From NCBI RefSeq assembly GCF_007750855.1, contig NZ_CP036291.1:4898001-4962000 (forward strand): DNA of 64,000 nucleotides, in the 5' to 3' direction. The notes beneath the pieces were generated by a model. It was not told where the DNA came from. It worked only from the letters and a program-made list of their open reading frames with translations, and did no database searches. The DNA is from Pirellulimonas nuda (lineage in GTDB: Bacteria; Planctomycetota; Planctomycetia; Pirellulales; Lacipirellulaceae). This document shows positions 38,567 through 48,033 of this stretch, in pieces (position 1 is the first letter of the stretch; every line of letters begins with the position of its first letter). The position numbers were made by a program, and so were the translations under genes.

Positions 38567-39307
38567 TTGGCGCAGCTTCACGTTATTCTTGGCCGGGGGG
38601 GATCAGCCATCTGCTTCAACGCGACGTCCAGTCTGATGGCGGGGGGATGCGCGTACGGCGCGGCCGCCTATCTCTTGCGTCGCGATCACCCGCGACTCAG
38701 GTGGGGCGGGGTCGCGTTGATGGGGATCACGGCGATGCAATGGGTCGAAGGCCTCCTGTGGCTTGATGGCCCCCGGCCCCACGGAACGCTCAATCACCTG
38801 CTTACGGTCGGCCTGATCCCGCTGGCGCTCTTGGGGCAAGCGTGGGGACCGCTGTTCGGGTCGATGTTCGCGCTGCCGCTGCGTGGACGGCGGTTGCTGC
38901 TTTTTCTCGTGCTTTCGGCGGGATTGCTGTTCGTCACGTTGGCGCGCATCGCCTACCACCCGATGTTCACGCAGGTTACTCCCGGAGGGCACCTGAATTG
39001 GTGGTCCCCACGCAACCCGCCCGTTTATGCCGCCTGGGCGTACTTTCTTTGGGCGTTGGTGATCGGCGCCCCGTTTCTGCTCTGGTGGCGCCCGTTTTGG
39101 CAGGGCCTGGTGATCGTTTCGTGGGGCTGGCTCTGGGCCACCGTGGGTTATCTGATCAGCGACAGCGCGGCCAGCTACTGGTGCTTCTTTGTGACGTTCT
39201 ACGCGGCCTTTGTCCTGATCTACGCCTTCATGGTGAAGGATAGTCCCACGCCGCCGCCGCCGCCGCCGGGCCCACCGGCCGACCCGCCGTTGCAACGTGG
39301 TGGGTAA
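38567..39307 (+). CDS. Integral membrane protein
   Basis: A 246-residue polytopic protein with about seven hydrophobic helices (LLTVGLIPLALLGQAWG, LLLFLVLSAGLLFVTLA, AWAYFLWALVIGAPFLLWW, FFVTFYAAFVLIYAFMV) and a proline-rich tail. The N-terminus ICFNATSSLMAGG resembles a widespread membrane family that begins MCFSATASF. At that Met this gene has ATC (Ile), so either it starts at the upstream TTG 38567 or the start codon has drifted. It is flanked by the two R2 repeats. Function unknown. Confidence 0.65.
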   Translation: MAQLHVILGRGGSAICFNATSSLMAGGCAYGAAAYLLRRDHPRLRWGGVALMGITAMQWVEGLLWLDGPRPHGTLNHLLTVGLIPLALLGQAWGPLFGSMFALPLRGRRLLLFLVLSAGLLFVTLARIAYHPMFTQVTPGGHLNWWSPRNPPVYAAWAYFLWALVIGAPFLLWWRPFWQGLVIVSWGWLWATVGYLISDSAASYWCFFVTFYAAFVLIYAFMVKDSPTPPPPPPGPPADPPLQRGG

Positions 39308-40098
39308 ACCGGTTTGAGCCTGCCCAGTGGCCCGGCCCCAAGGCGCAGCGACGCGCTGATCGAGAAGGGGGTTGCGGACTAGGTCTGCCACGCGGTCGCG
39401 GCGGTCTCGTCGGTCGGTGTGCGGAGCTGCGCGCCGGAGCCGAAGCGTGCGGAGCAAGCCCGCCTGAGCGCCGGGCCCGTTGAGCAGCAACACGCGGTGA
39501 GCGAGAGCCGACGCCGGCGGGCCACGACGCACTTGGCTGCGGGGGATCGACAAGTGCGAAAGTCCGCCGAAGGCGGGCGGATGTCGGCGCTGGTGCGGAA
39601 CCTGGGCTAGGTGATGCGGGAGCTGATGGGTGTCGGCGCCCCGAAGAGCCTGCAAGGTGAAGTGGGCTCCGCCACGCTTACGCGTAAGCGCCCACCAACA
39701 CCATGTGCCCCGCGAGTCGGCCGCCAAGGCGACCGTGCAGGAGTGGGTTCCCCGGGGAGACGCTTCATCAGGGGCTGCGTCCGCAGGCGCTTAACGCTCT
39801 TGCCATGGTCGCCACCGGCCAAGTTCCTGTGCCCCCAGACACGCCTTATCCCTCTACTTCTATCTAATAGACTATTAATAAGAGGACCCGGCGTATGCGG
39901 CGTGCACGGTAGGCGTGCGTGGCGTGAACGGCAGCGACCGCCGCAGCACGACGAAGGACGGGCCCGACTACAGCCCACCAGCGGGCAGGGTTGCCGCAGG
40001 CCACCATTGGGCAGCCGCGTTGTTGCGGGTTGAGCAGCCAGTTGGCGCCCGCGATCACTCATGCTGAGCGTGGCCCGGCGCACCCCCGCCCCTCAGAG

Positions 40099-40210
40099 CC
40101 CCACCAGGGGCCCCCACGCGCCCGCTGGGGCGCAGCTGGGCCCTGGTGGGGCTGGGAGGACGCTAGGCCGCCCCAACGCGCCTATGCGCGCGCAGCGCCC
40201 TCAGGGCGCA
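40099..40210 (+). repeat. Dispersed GC-rich repeat R2, copy 2
   Basis: About 112 bases matching 37829-37941 in direct orientation. The two copies enclose the PEP-CTERM fragment and the membrane protein gene. Confidence 0.75.
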
Positions 40211-40336
40211 CGTCCCACGTCGGCCCCCGCTGTCCAGTCAGCGACGCCCCATCCACGGAGAGTGCTGCCTCGCGGTCCACATCGTTGGTGGGTCGCCCAC
40301 AGATCGGCAGCAAGGACGGGGCTCCGGGAGTAGCAA

Positions 40337-40469
40337 TTTCTGTGAGTGAGACTTCGTTGCGACAGCAACGCCAGAAGCCTCACTCTTCTGGATTCTGGAA
40401 TTTGGGTCACCGGTGGTACCTAGAAATGGACACTGGTGGTACTTGCTATTGCTCACTGGTGGTACCTGG
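40337..40469 (+). repeat. Dispersed repeat R1, copy 1 (left of the sialic-acid locus)
   Basis: Matches 56812-56945 in the same orientation at roughly 80% by eye. It contains two small hairpins (GTTGC-gaca-GCAAC and CCAGAAG-7-CTTCTGG) and a mini-array in which GGTGGTAC starts at 40412, 40435 and 40458, exactly 23 bases apart. Confidence 0.8.
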
Positions 40470-40541
40470 TCGCGAGGCCATTGAATGGCGCCAGATGGCG
40501 CCAACACGCGATGCAGTATTGGGCCGGCAGTCACAGGCGGG

Positions 40542-40700
40542 TTACTCCACCACGTAGAGCCCACTCTCACGACCTTCGGCAGCATCCTCGCCGCTTCCCT
40601 GTCCCGACCTAGAGTCGGCCGCGGCCGCCAGAAGCCGATTGCACTCTCGGCTGGTGTATTCAACAGCTTGGTGTGCCTGTTGGGTTTGGGGAAGCGGAAG
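40542..40700 (-). pseudogene. Small coding remnant next to R1
   Basis: The minus strand reads YTSRECNRLLAAAADSRSG and ends GLYVVE. The segment resembles TRQECDRFLAEPAASRSEW at 57030-57130, which lies in the same relation to R1 copy 2. It is too short and diverged to name; I read it as a piece carried with the repeat. Confidence 0.35.
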
Positions 40701-40863
40701 GGCTTCTGGACCTGGGTCGTAGAGAGGAGCGGGCGGGGAGCGCCCGTGTTGTTGCGGGGTTTGGCCCTGACCCCGATAGCGGCTGCGGCGAAGTCCTGAC
40801 GTGCCAGCAGCGCACGACTCGCGACACGCAACACACGGAAGCTGAAGCAACTAGCTTTGCCGG

Positions 40864-43548
40864 TCAGACCAGAACGGGGCGGCTGGGCGTCGGCTTAGTT
40901 GCCGCCCCCGCGGGTGGGTCGTGGATGGTGAGCGCCCGCAGTTGGCCCGGCCTGGGGGGCGGGAACAGCAGGCTCGCCGCGTACCCCACCAGCATCGTGA
41001 CCAGCGTCCCCACCGCAGCGTAGAGGAACGGGTGGATGTGCGTGTTGCGCATGACCCACAGGACCGTGGCGAAGCCGCACACGCAGCCCAGCAGGCTGCC
41101 CGCCGCGTTGGCGCGCGTGGTGAGCATCCCCAGCATGAACAGCCCGCACACCGCGCCCCCGAACAGGCCGATGATCGAGATGAACGTGTCGATCATGCTG
41201 GTCTGGTTCAGCACCACCAGCCAGCAGCCGATGGCGGTGCCCGCCGCCCCCAGTAGCAGCGTGAACGCCCGCGCCAAGAAGAGGTATCCGCGGTCGGTAC
41301 GGCAGGCATGAAAGGGGACGAAGAAGTCGGTCACCAGCGCCGTGGCGGTGCTGTTCATGCTGGTGGAGATGGTCGACTGAGCCGCCGCGAAGACCCCCGC
41401 CACCACCAGCCCCGAGATTCCGACCGGCAGCTCGGTGGCGATGAACCAGGGGAAGATGGCGTCGGTCTTCATCCCGACGTCGAGCGCCGGCGGGTGGCTC
41501 TTGTAGAACGCGTAGAGTGCGGCGCCCATGACGAAGAACAGCAGGCTCCCGAACACCCCCATCCAGGCGGTGGTCCACATCGCTTTGCGGGCGTCACGCT
41601 CGTCTTTCGTGGAGACGTACCGCTGCACGACCGACTGGTCGGACGTGTACGAGTACAGCGACTGGAAGAACTGCCCAACGAACACCACCCACACCGCGGT
41701 GGCCGCGCCGCTGGAGAGGGAAAAGTCCATGTCCGCTAGGTGCAGCTTGCCGTCGTCGTAGGCGGTGCTGAACACCGCGGCGGCGCCGCCGTCGACGCGC
41801 ATCAGGATCACCGCGATCGCCACCAGCAGCCCCCCCATCAGCACGATGGTCTGGATGGCGTCGGTCCACACCACGGCCTCCACTCCCCCCAGGGTGCAGT
41901 AGGCGATGCTCAGCAGGCCCATCACCAGCACGCACTGCATGACGGTGAGCGGCGTGACGGCCGCCAGCGCTAGGGCGGGCAGGTACATCACGATCGCCAT
42001 CCGCGCCACTTGGAACATCACGAACTGGGCGCTGGCGAGCAGGCGGACCGGTCGGCTGAACCGCTTCTCCAGGTACTCGTAGGCGCTCGTGGCGTCGATG
42101 TGGCGGAAGAACGGTATCGCGACCCGCACGACCACCACCGCGATCGGGATGATCGTGAGCTGCGCCACGTAGTACCGCCAGTCGGTGGCGAACGCCTTGG
42201 CCGGGAGGGCGACAAACGTGATCGAGCTGAGCATGGTGGCGAAGATGCTCAGCCCCGCCACCCAGTAGGGAACGCGCCCCCCGCCGCGGAAGAAGTCATC
42301 GGTGCTCTTGGTGCGCGTCGCGAAGAAGACGCCGACCCCCAGCATCGCCAGCAGGTAGACGACCGGCACGCTGAGGTTCAGCGCTCCGAAGTCCGCCCTG
42401 GCGCCGCGGACGTTGAGCGTCTGGACCTTGTTGGTCCGCACCCCCGGGCGGACCTCGCCCGACGGGATCACCGCCTGATTGCCCCACCGCGTGACGCTGG
42501 TCGTGACCACGCCGACGGGCATCTTCCCTGCCCGGCGCCAGGTGTCGGTGATCGTGTGGTACGCGAGCACGTCATTGGGGAACGACGGGCGGTCCTGCAC
42601 CGGCAGCCCGCCGTACCGCCCGGTCGATCCGCTGAACACCAGCACGTCGCTCTGCCCGGCGCCGATTCCGGTCGCCGCAGCGACCGGGCGGCGTTCGCCC
42701 GCGAACGCTTCCTTGCCGGGCAGGTCTCGGTCGTCCTCGAGCGCCGGAAGCTCGGCGATCTCAACCCACGCGTTGTCGACCGGGTCGTAGCGGTAGGCGT
42801 CGGTCAGACAGCGGGTGTTGGCCGCGTCCTCGGCCCCGTCCGGGAGGTAGCGCGGGTGCTCGCCGCTGATCAGGTACAGATTCTCTCGGCCGGAACCGAG
42901 CGCCTGGACCGCCGCGACGGCCTTGCGCCGCGCCAGGCCAGGATGGGGCGGGAGCTCCCGCCACGGCGTCTGGGGGTCCTTGGCGAGGGCCGCTAGGTCG
43001 AGCGACCAGAAGTGCTTTTCGTCGAAACGGTCCGCCCCTTCGGAGCGCGCGTCGGCGACGATGTACACGACGCGCCCGATCATCCCGCCGGCGAGGTAGC
43101 TCGCGGGCATCGGCAGCGGCGGGAGCGGCTCGGCAGCGACCCGCTGCTCTGCCGGGATCCAGCGCAGCCGGTAGACGTCGGGGATCGCGACGCCGTCTTC
43201 TTCGCCCCCCACGATCAGCACCCCTTCTGGGGTAGAAAAGCTGGCGCCGTAGGCGATGCGTCGCGGCAGCCGACCGGCATCCTTCCACTGGGTCTGGGGC
43301 TGTCCGTCCGGGCCCCTCTCGAGCACGAAGACCCGGTCGTGCCACACCTTCTGGCCCCCCTCCCACGGCGGGCCCTCGGGGAAGTTGGCGCCGCCGGCGA
43401 CGATCAACGCGCCCGCGTGCTCGCCGGCCGCCGGGCCCCCAAACCCGAACGCGTCGGGGAGCGGGGGCAGCTCGCCCCAGACCAGCTCGGCAGCCGCGGG
43501 AGCGGCCAGCAAACCGACAAGAAAAAGCGATAGGAAGAGTTTCGTCAT
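40864..43548 (-). CDS. Sialic-acid mutarotase (Kelch) fused to a sodium:solute symporter
   Basis: An 894-residue fusion. After a signal peptide (FLSLFLVGLLAAPAAAELVW) residues about 25-385 form a Kelch propeller of the cyclically permuted NanM/YjhT mutarotase type: GELPPLPDAFGFGGPAAGEH, GGANFPEGPPWEGGQKVWHD, LYLISGEHPRYLPDGAED. From about 393 it is a sodium/solute symporter with around 13 helices and family signatures (VFFATRTKSTDDFFRGGGRV, LSIFATMLSSITFVALPAKA, FAAAQSTISTSMNSTATAL). The propeller would sit outside and hand the correct anomer to the carrier. It is the last gene of a minus-strand operon with a sialidase and two dioxygenases, which supports sialic acid as the cargo. Confidence 0.9.
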   Translation of the reverse strand: MTKLFLSLFLVGLLAAPAAAELVWGELPPLPDAFGFGGPAAGEHAGALIVAGGANFPEGPPWEGGQKVWHDRVFVLERGPDGQPQTQWKDAGRLPRRIAYGASFSTPEGVLIVGGEEDGVAIPDVYRLRWIPAEQRVAAEPLPPLPMPASYLAGGMIGRVVYIVADARSEGADRFDEKHFWSLDLAALAKDPQTPWRELPPHPGLARRKAVAAVQALGSGRENLYLISGEHPRYLPDGAEDAANTRCLTDAYRYDPVDNAWVEIAELPALEDDRDLPGKEAFAGERRPVAAATGIGAGQSDVLVFSGSTGRYGGLPVQDRPSFPNDVLAYHTITDTWRRAGKMPVGVVTTSVTRWGNQAVIPSGEVRPGVRTNKVQTLNVRGARADFGALNLSVPVVYLLAMLGVGVFFATRTKSTDDFFRGGGRVPYWVAGLSIFATMLSSITFVALPAKAFATDWRYYVAQLTIIPIAVVVVRVAIPFFRHIDATSAYEYLEKRFSRPVRLLASAQFVMFQVARMAIVMYLPALALAAVTPLTVMQCVLVMGLLSIAYCTLGGVEAVVWTDAIQTIVLMGGLLVAIAVILMRVDGGAAAVFSTAYDDGKLHLADMDFSLSSGAATAVWVVFVGQFFQSLYSYTSDQSVVQRYVSTKDERDARKAMWTTAWMGVFGSLLFFVMGAALYAFYKSHPPALDVGMKTDAIFPWFIATELPVGISGLVVAGVFAAAQSTISTSMNSTATALVTDFFVPFHACRTDRGYLFLARAFTLLLGAAGTAIGCWLVVLNQTSMIDTFISIIGLFGGAVCGLFMLGMLTTRANAAGSLLGCVCGFATVLWVMRNTHIHPFLYAAVGTLVTMLVGYAASLLFPPPRPGQLRALTIHDPPAGAATKPTPSRPVLV

Positions 43549-43572
43549 GCGGATCTCAAGAGAAGCGGTGGC

Positions 43573-44472
43573 TCAACACGTCACGTTTCGCCCCTCCCCT
43601 CCAAACAAGTCGAGGCGTTCTTGTTCGGGGCACGAAGGGGCGCCGGCCGATCGGTAGTGGAACTGCAACGCCCACCGCTGCCGGTCAGACCGGTTGGTCG
43701 GCGTGCCGTGCGGGAGAAGGCTGCTGAACAGCAGCGCGTCGCCGGCGTTCATCGGGGCGGCGGCCGCCTTGTACCCCTGGGCCGCCCACTCGCCCGGCAG
43801 GGTGTCGCAGACCTGCCAGTCGCGTCGTTGAAAGTGCGGGAGGGCGCCCCGCCGGTGACCGCCGGGGATCACGTACATCCCACCGCTCTCGGGCGAAACC
43901 TCGGTGAGCGCGATCCACACGCCGACGATCGGCGTATCGAGCGGCGCGTTGAAGTAGGCGTGGTCTTGGTGCCAGGGCTTCTCACGCCCGCGCGGCGGCT
44001 TGATCATCGCCATCTCCTGGAAGAGCTCTGCCGGACCGCCGACGAGCCCCTCCACCAGCCCACGCATCCGCGGGCAGTTGGCGATCTCCGCCAGCGGCGG
44101 GTGCCGGTCAACGAACCCCATGAACTTGCGCACGTACTCGGCGCGGACAGCGGGTTCGAGCTGCGGCAGCCGACCGGGCTCTTCGACGCCGGTCTGCCCC
44201 ACCGCGCCCAGGCGGTCGCGGACCGCTCCTTCAAAGTACACCCCCTCACACCGCGGGTCGTCCGCCAGCCGCATCGCGGCCAACTCGTCGCGGGCCCGCT
44301 GCACTGCCTCAGGTCCGAAGGCGCCGCGCACCAGCAAGTAGCCTTGCTCGTGGTACGAGTCCATCGCGGCCGCCGGTTCGGCCGGCCAGCCCTCGACACT
44401 CGTAACATCATTGGGCGCCTGGTACAGCCAGTCGGGATGATTTTCGACTGCGTGTTCAAGCACGACGCGCAT
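43573..44472 (-). CDS. Phytanoyl-CoA dioxygenase-family protein 1
   Basis: Fe(II)/2-oxoglutarate dioxygenase of 299 residues. The metal triad is visible as HQD in KPWHQDHAYFN and a distal His in LFSSLLPHGTPTNRS, with the 2-oxoglutarate-binding Arg in the following SDRQRWALQFHY. An N-terminal YHEQGYLLVRGAFGPEAVQ helix is typical of PhyH. It lies 24 bases upstream of the transporter and about 100 downstream of a second PhyH gene in the sialic-acid operon. Oxidation or O-demethylation of a modified sialic acid is a possibility, but the substrate is unknown. Confidence 0.85.
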   Translation of the reverse strand: MRVVLEHAVENHPDWLYQAPNDVTSVEGWPAEPAAAMDSYHEQGYLLVRGAFGPEAVQRARDELAAMRLADDPRCEGVYFEGAVRDRLGAVGQTGVEEPGRLPQLEPAVRAEYVRKFMGFVDRHPPLAEIANCPRMRGLVEGLVGGPAELFQEMAMIKPPRGREKPWHQDHAYFNAPLDTPIVGVWIALTEVSPESGGMYVIPGGHRRGALPHFQRRDWQVCDTLPGEWAAQGYKAAAAPMNAGDALLFSSLLPHGTPTNRSDRQRWALQFHYRSAGAPSCPEQERLDLFGGEGRNVTC

Positions 44473-44572
44473 GTCAAACCCCGGCGGCGTAGGTGGCTGG
44501 CACTGAACTCCGCACGGTGCAAAGCGCCGAACGAGGGTTCTGGACTTGCTGTTCTTTTTCGCTTTGATTGGC

Positions 44573-45424
44573 TTAGATCTTCCCCGACGCCGCTAGCTCC
44601 TGGACTAACCGCCTGCGGTACTCCTGGTGCTTTGCTTCATCGACACGTGCGCTCTGCGAGTAGTAGATGAACCCGAGCGATCGCCGCTGACGGTTCACCG
44701 AGCGGTTGGCGCCCGCAAGGTGAACCGTCAAGGCATGGTGAGCCAACAGATCACCCGGGCGAGCGACCGCTGCAACTTCGCTTGCTGAGTCGGCCGGTCC
44801 GTAGTTGGCGATCGACTGTGAGAATCCAAGTGTGTCGCTGGGGGTGTGAGGTCGCATGCCCTGCCGGTTTGATCCCGGCAGGTAACGCACGCAGCCGTTC
44901 TCAGCGTCAACTTCGTCCAGTCCGAACCACATGGTAACCGCCTCACAGGGGTCCAGCATGAAGTAGAAGCCGTCTTGATGCGGCGGCGTTGGCTGCCCTA
45001 CCCCTGGGGGTTTGTTGAAGTACTGCAGGTTCTTCGGCACGACCCGATCGCCGAGCAACTGCTCGGCAACTACTCGGAACGGGCCCTCGACGATGAGCTG
45101 CTTGAAGAACGGATCGTGGTCGTGCATCCGCTGGATCTGTTTCAGCGAAGTTCGATCACGCTTGTCCTCGTAGAATACCTCGTCGCTTGGCAGGGTCGGG
45201 ACAATCTCATCGATAAAACGGGTCAGGTTCCGTTCGATCTCAGCCAGCTCCTCGCCGGCCCGAAAGCCCGGAAGTTGGACGTAGCCGTCGCGAACAAACG
45301 TGTCCCGGAGCGCGCCGCCATCAGGGGTCAATGCTTTCATCGGAATACCTTGAGTGCCAAGGCGGACAACCTGCCCGCCGATGGAAGAGAGTGGACTGGC
45401 GACGCGCCCCATCAGAGGAGCCAT
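44573..45424 (-). CDS. Phytanoyl-CoA dioxygenase-family protein 2
   Basis: A 283-residue PhyH-type oxygenase. HQD is in TPPHQDGFYFMLDP, the distal His in AHHALTVHLAGANRS and the Arg in NRQRRSLGFIYYS. DEVDAENGCVRYLPGSNRQG is a family hallmark. The start is set at ATG 45424 because it overlaps the sialidase stop as TGATG, implying coupling; a Met at 45340 also fits the domain boundary, and the longer frame to 45586 is unlikely. The two PhyH genes are not close copies, so they probably act on different positions or substrates. Confidence 0.83.
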   Translation of the reverse strand: MAPLMGRVASPLSSIGGQVVRLGTQGIPMKALTPDGGALRDTFVRDGYVQLPGFRAGEELAEIERNLTRFIDEIVPTLPSDEVFYEDKRDRTSLKQIQRMHDHDPFFKQLIVEGPFRVVAEQLLGDRVVPKNLQYFNKPPGVGQPTPPHQDGFYFMLDPCEAVTMWFGLDEVDAENGCVRYLPGSNRQGMRPHTPSDTLGFSQSIANYGPADSASEVAAVARPGDLLAHHALTVHLAGANRSVNRQRRSLGFIYYSQSARVDEAKHQEYRRRLVQELAASGKI

Positions 45425-46611
45425 CAGTTTGACGATTGGTCCATTTGTGCCACGCGCCCGTCGAGGTCGTCGGGCTGGAAGCGGACCGAGACGACAGAGT
45501 TCTGGCAGTCGTCGTCGCGGTACTTGACGTAGGTCGTCGCTACGACGGTGCCGTCGGCAAGCACCTCGACCCCCGGGTAGCCACAATCGCCGGGCCGGCC
45601 GTAGTGGTGCAGCAGCTTAACGCGGTACCCCCCTTCGCGGCCTTGGGCGATATCGTCGTAGTCGCCGATCCAGGCCACAAAGTGCCCATCGGCGGGGCTC
45701 CCCTTGGCGCGGTCTCGGAAGCAGACCACCAGCCTGCCATCGGCGGTGTATGCGGCCGCGTGGCGGTCGCCGGTCAGCCCCCACGGGGTGTCGACCGGCG
45801 TGGACCAAGTCTCTCCTTCGTCGCTAGAGAACATCATCAGGCTACGCCCCTTGTGCGAATTCTCCCGCATCAAGCAGCAGAGCGTGCCGCCGTCGGGGGA
45901 GCGGACAATCCACGGTTCGCACGGGTTCTTGCCCTCGACCGCCGCGACGCGCCTCGCTTCGCCCCACGTCACACCGCCGTCGCGCGTGCGGGTCTGCCAC
46001 ACCGTGAGCGGCGGCCGGTCGTGGTCCCCTTCTCCACGGTGGTAAAGCCCGATGGACGAACCATCCTTGAGACGGGTCACGCTGCTGAATGTCATCACGC
46101 AGGGGAGTCCCAGGGGCTCACGTTCTTGCCAAGTGACGCCGTCGTCTTCGCTCACCACACGCGGCATCAGGGGGTGGGCCGCGAAGATCCACAGCCGCGC
46201 CTTGCCCTGGTCGTCGACGATCCGGTAAATGCTGGGGCAGTTGCGGTGCTTCTGGTACGCGTCGGGGAGGGCGTCGTCGATCCGGGTCCAGGTCAGGCCG
46301 GCGTCGTCGCTACGCGCCACCGGGCCGCACGGCCCGCCGTGCCCGAGGGTCCACGCGGCGAACATCGTCTTCCCGTCGGGCAGCAACGCTGTAGTGGGGT
46401 GTCCCTGGTAGGTGGTTGGAGTCCCGGCGGCCACGACCACGTGCATGCCGTTCTCCTTCGAGACGTCGAGCAGCGGCACCGGGGAGGCGGCCAGGCAGGT
46501 CAGTGCGGGCGTCAAGCCGAGCAGAATGACCGGGGTCACGGGACGGCGCCACCGAAGATGGACCGCACGGGCGGCGCGGGAGACAGGCGAGGAAAGAAAC
46601 ATGCGGCGCAT
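45424..46611 (-). CDS. Exported BNR-repeat sialidase-like hydrolase
   Basis: A 395-residue secreted protein with a long signal peptide ([20 protein letters not shown]). Asp-box repeats are visible ([40 protein letters not shown]), and PSIYRIVDD may correspond to the sialidase Arg motif. ATG 46611 was chosen because GGAG lies seven bases upstream; a TTG at 46623 is also in frame. It is the first gene of the minus-strand operon and is divergent from a GntR-like regulator. Exo-alpha-sialidase is the likely activity; other six-bladed propeller glycosidases cannot be excluded. Confidence 0.82.
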   Translation of the reverse strand: MRRMFLSSPVSRAARAVHLRWRRPVTPVILLGLTPALTCLAASPVPLLDVSKENGMHVVVAAGTPTTYQGHPTTALLPDGKTMFAAWTLGHGGPCGPVARSDDAGLTWTRIDDALPDAYQKHRNCPSIYRIVDDQGKARLWIFAAHPLMPRVVSEDDGVTWQEREPLGLPCVMTFSSVTRLKDGSSIGLYHRGEGDHDRPPLTVWQTRTRDGGVTWGEARRVAAVEGKNPCEPWIVRSPDGGTLCCLMRENSHKGRSLMMFSSDEGETWSTPVDTPWGLTGDRHAAAYTADGRLVVCFRDRAKGSPADGHFVAWIGDYDDIAQGREGGYRVKLLHHYGRPGDCGYPGVEVLADGTVVATTYVKYRDDDCQNSVVSVRFQPDDLDGRVAQMDQSSN

Positions 46612-46687
46612 CGAAAACTCCAAGAAAGCGGGCAGAAAAGGGGTGAACGAGAAGCAGTGAGCAATAATGTTGGCTCGCCAATAATAT

Positions 46688-46729
46688 TACTTGCCACACA
46701 ATAAGTTTTCTGGTAGCTTACGGCAAGTA
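46688..46729. promoter_or_regulatory. Candidate operator between divergent sialidase and regulator genes
   Basis: Inverted repeat TACTTGCC (46688-46695) / GGCAAGTA (46722-46729) with a 26-base A/T-rich centre, followed at once by a second small inversion AGGCA-TT-TGCCT. It lies in the divergent promoter region and is the best candidate binding site for the adjacent GntR-like protein. Confidence 0.5.
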
Positions 46730-46774
46730 GGCATTTGCCTCACTTTTTTCTCTTCCTTTTCCGGTCGAATCCTC

Positions 46775-47857
46775 GTGGCCAACACCTCTTCCGTCACTCC
46801 GCGGATCGCGGAGCTGGCCGAAAAACTGATTGAGGACATCGCGGATCGCAAACTGCGGCCAGGCGACAGGTACCTCACCACCGCCGGCGCCTCGAAGCTG
46901 CTGGGGGTCGGGAACGGCCCCGCGAACCTGGCCCTCCAACTGCTGGCCCGTCGGCGGGTGATCTCCCGGCAGCAGCGCCGTGGCGCGTTCATCCTGGAAC
47001 TGCCGGAGGACGCCCAGGGCCCGCCACTACACCGCGTGCACTTCCTCGTTCACCCGCTCTTCCTTCGTACCGAAGGGGTGGGCAACGACCACATCTTGCT
47101 CGGCATCCAACGAGAGTTGCCGGGGGTCCACGTGCAGATCAGCTTCCTCCCGGCGAGCGAAGAGGCGATCTTCGTTCAGCAGCTCATCGGTCAGGCGCTC
47201 GCTTCTTCGCACACTGACGGGTTCATCCTGGTGCGCGCTAGTTGCGAGACGCAGCGGCTGGTGGCTGGCAGCGGCCTGCCCGCCGTGGTGTTCGGCTCCG
47301 TGTACCCCGGCGTGGGCAACCTGGCCTGCTTAGACCGCGACATGGCCGGAACGGGCGCGTTGCTGGCTCGGCACATGCTCGACCGCGGCCACTCACGCCT
47401 CGCCTACTTAAACCGGCAGGTGACCTACCCTGGCGACCACCTGACACTGGACGCGATCTGCAAGGAGCTGGCGCGCGACAACCGGCCGGCCGACGCGCTC
47501 ACCGTGCGTTGCCTCCCCGCGGACTCCGAGGTTTGCCTGGTAGAGATCCTGAACCTCATCACGGGCCCCAACCGCGTGACCGCCCTGATCTGCCGGACGC
47601 GCCGGATGGCCGATGCGGCGACAGCGGCCATCGGTCGAGCCGGGCTCCAAAGGGACGATTTCGACATTGCCGTTTGCGACTATTACCTACGCGACCGCGA
47701 GAAGCCGCAGTTTGTTTACCCGCGGCCGCTCGAGGGAGACGAACAGCAGGGGCAGCACTTAGCGAAGCTCCTGCTCCGACAGCTGGGCAGCCCCAACGCG
47801 GAGGCGCAGCGTGTGATCCCGATCGCGATCGAGTTTCCTGACGGGCGCGGCCCCTAA
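46775..47857 (+). CDS. GntR-type transcriptional regulator with LacI-like sensor domain
   Basis: A 360-residue regulator: an N-terminal winged helix (RIAELAEKLIEDIADRKLRP, TAGASKLLGVGNGPANLALQ, LARRRVISRQQRRG) followed by a periplasmic-binding-protein-like sensor (HVQISFLPASEEAIFVQQLI, GLPAVVFGSVYPG, DMAGTGALLARHMLDRGHSR). This is the AraR/GntR-LacI architecture found next to sugar genes. GTG 46775 fits the domain edge; an upstream TTG (46691) would put the coding region through the inverted repeat. It is divergent from the sialidase operon and precedes a second sialidase, so it probably represses both until a sialic-acid-derived ligand binds. Confidence 0.82.
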   Translation: MANTSSVTPRIAELAEKLIEDIADRKLRPGDRYLTTAGASKLLGVGNGPANLALQLLARRRVISRQQRRGAFILELPEDAQGPPLHRVHFLVHPLFLRTEGVGNDHILLGIQRELPGVHVQISFLPASEEAIFVQQLIGQALASSHTDGFILVRASCETQRLVAGSGLPAVVFGSVYPGVGNLACLDRDMAGTGALLARHMLDRGHSRLAYLNRQVTYPGDHLTLDAICKELARDNRPADALTVRCLPADSEVCLVEILNLITGPNRVTALICRTRRMADAATAAIGRAGLQRDDFDIAVCDYYLRDREKPQFVYPRPLEGDEQQGQHLAKLLLRQLGSPNAEAQRVIPIAIEFPDGRGP

Positions 47858-48033
47858 TCCGCTGAGTCTTGTCCGCGCTCCCCCCGGCCACGCAACGGCG
47901 GCGGGGGGATGGGTGGGGACGCGTTTTTTTCGACATCCAGCACGGCGTTAGAAAACCGCCGGAGCACCGAGCCTAGGGCGCACCGCAGAGAACGCATCGC
48001 CGCCCGCCTTACTCCGAGCATCAGATAAGCACT

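Larger units (their letters stand above)
39308..40863. other. Repeat-rich spacer
   Basis: About 1.55 kb between a membrane protein gene and the sialic-acid locus. It contains R2 copy 2, R1 copy 1 and a minus-strand coding scrap near 40542-40700. The first 700 bases show nothing I can name. Confidence 0.5.

Noticed and set aside
38603..39727. 374-codon minus-strand ORF
   Set aside because: Shadow of a polytopic membrane protein gene; no hydrophobic or domain pattern of its own.
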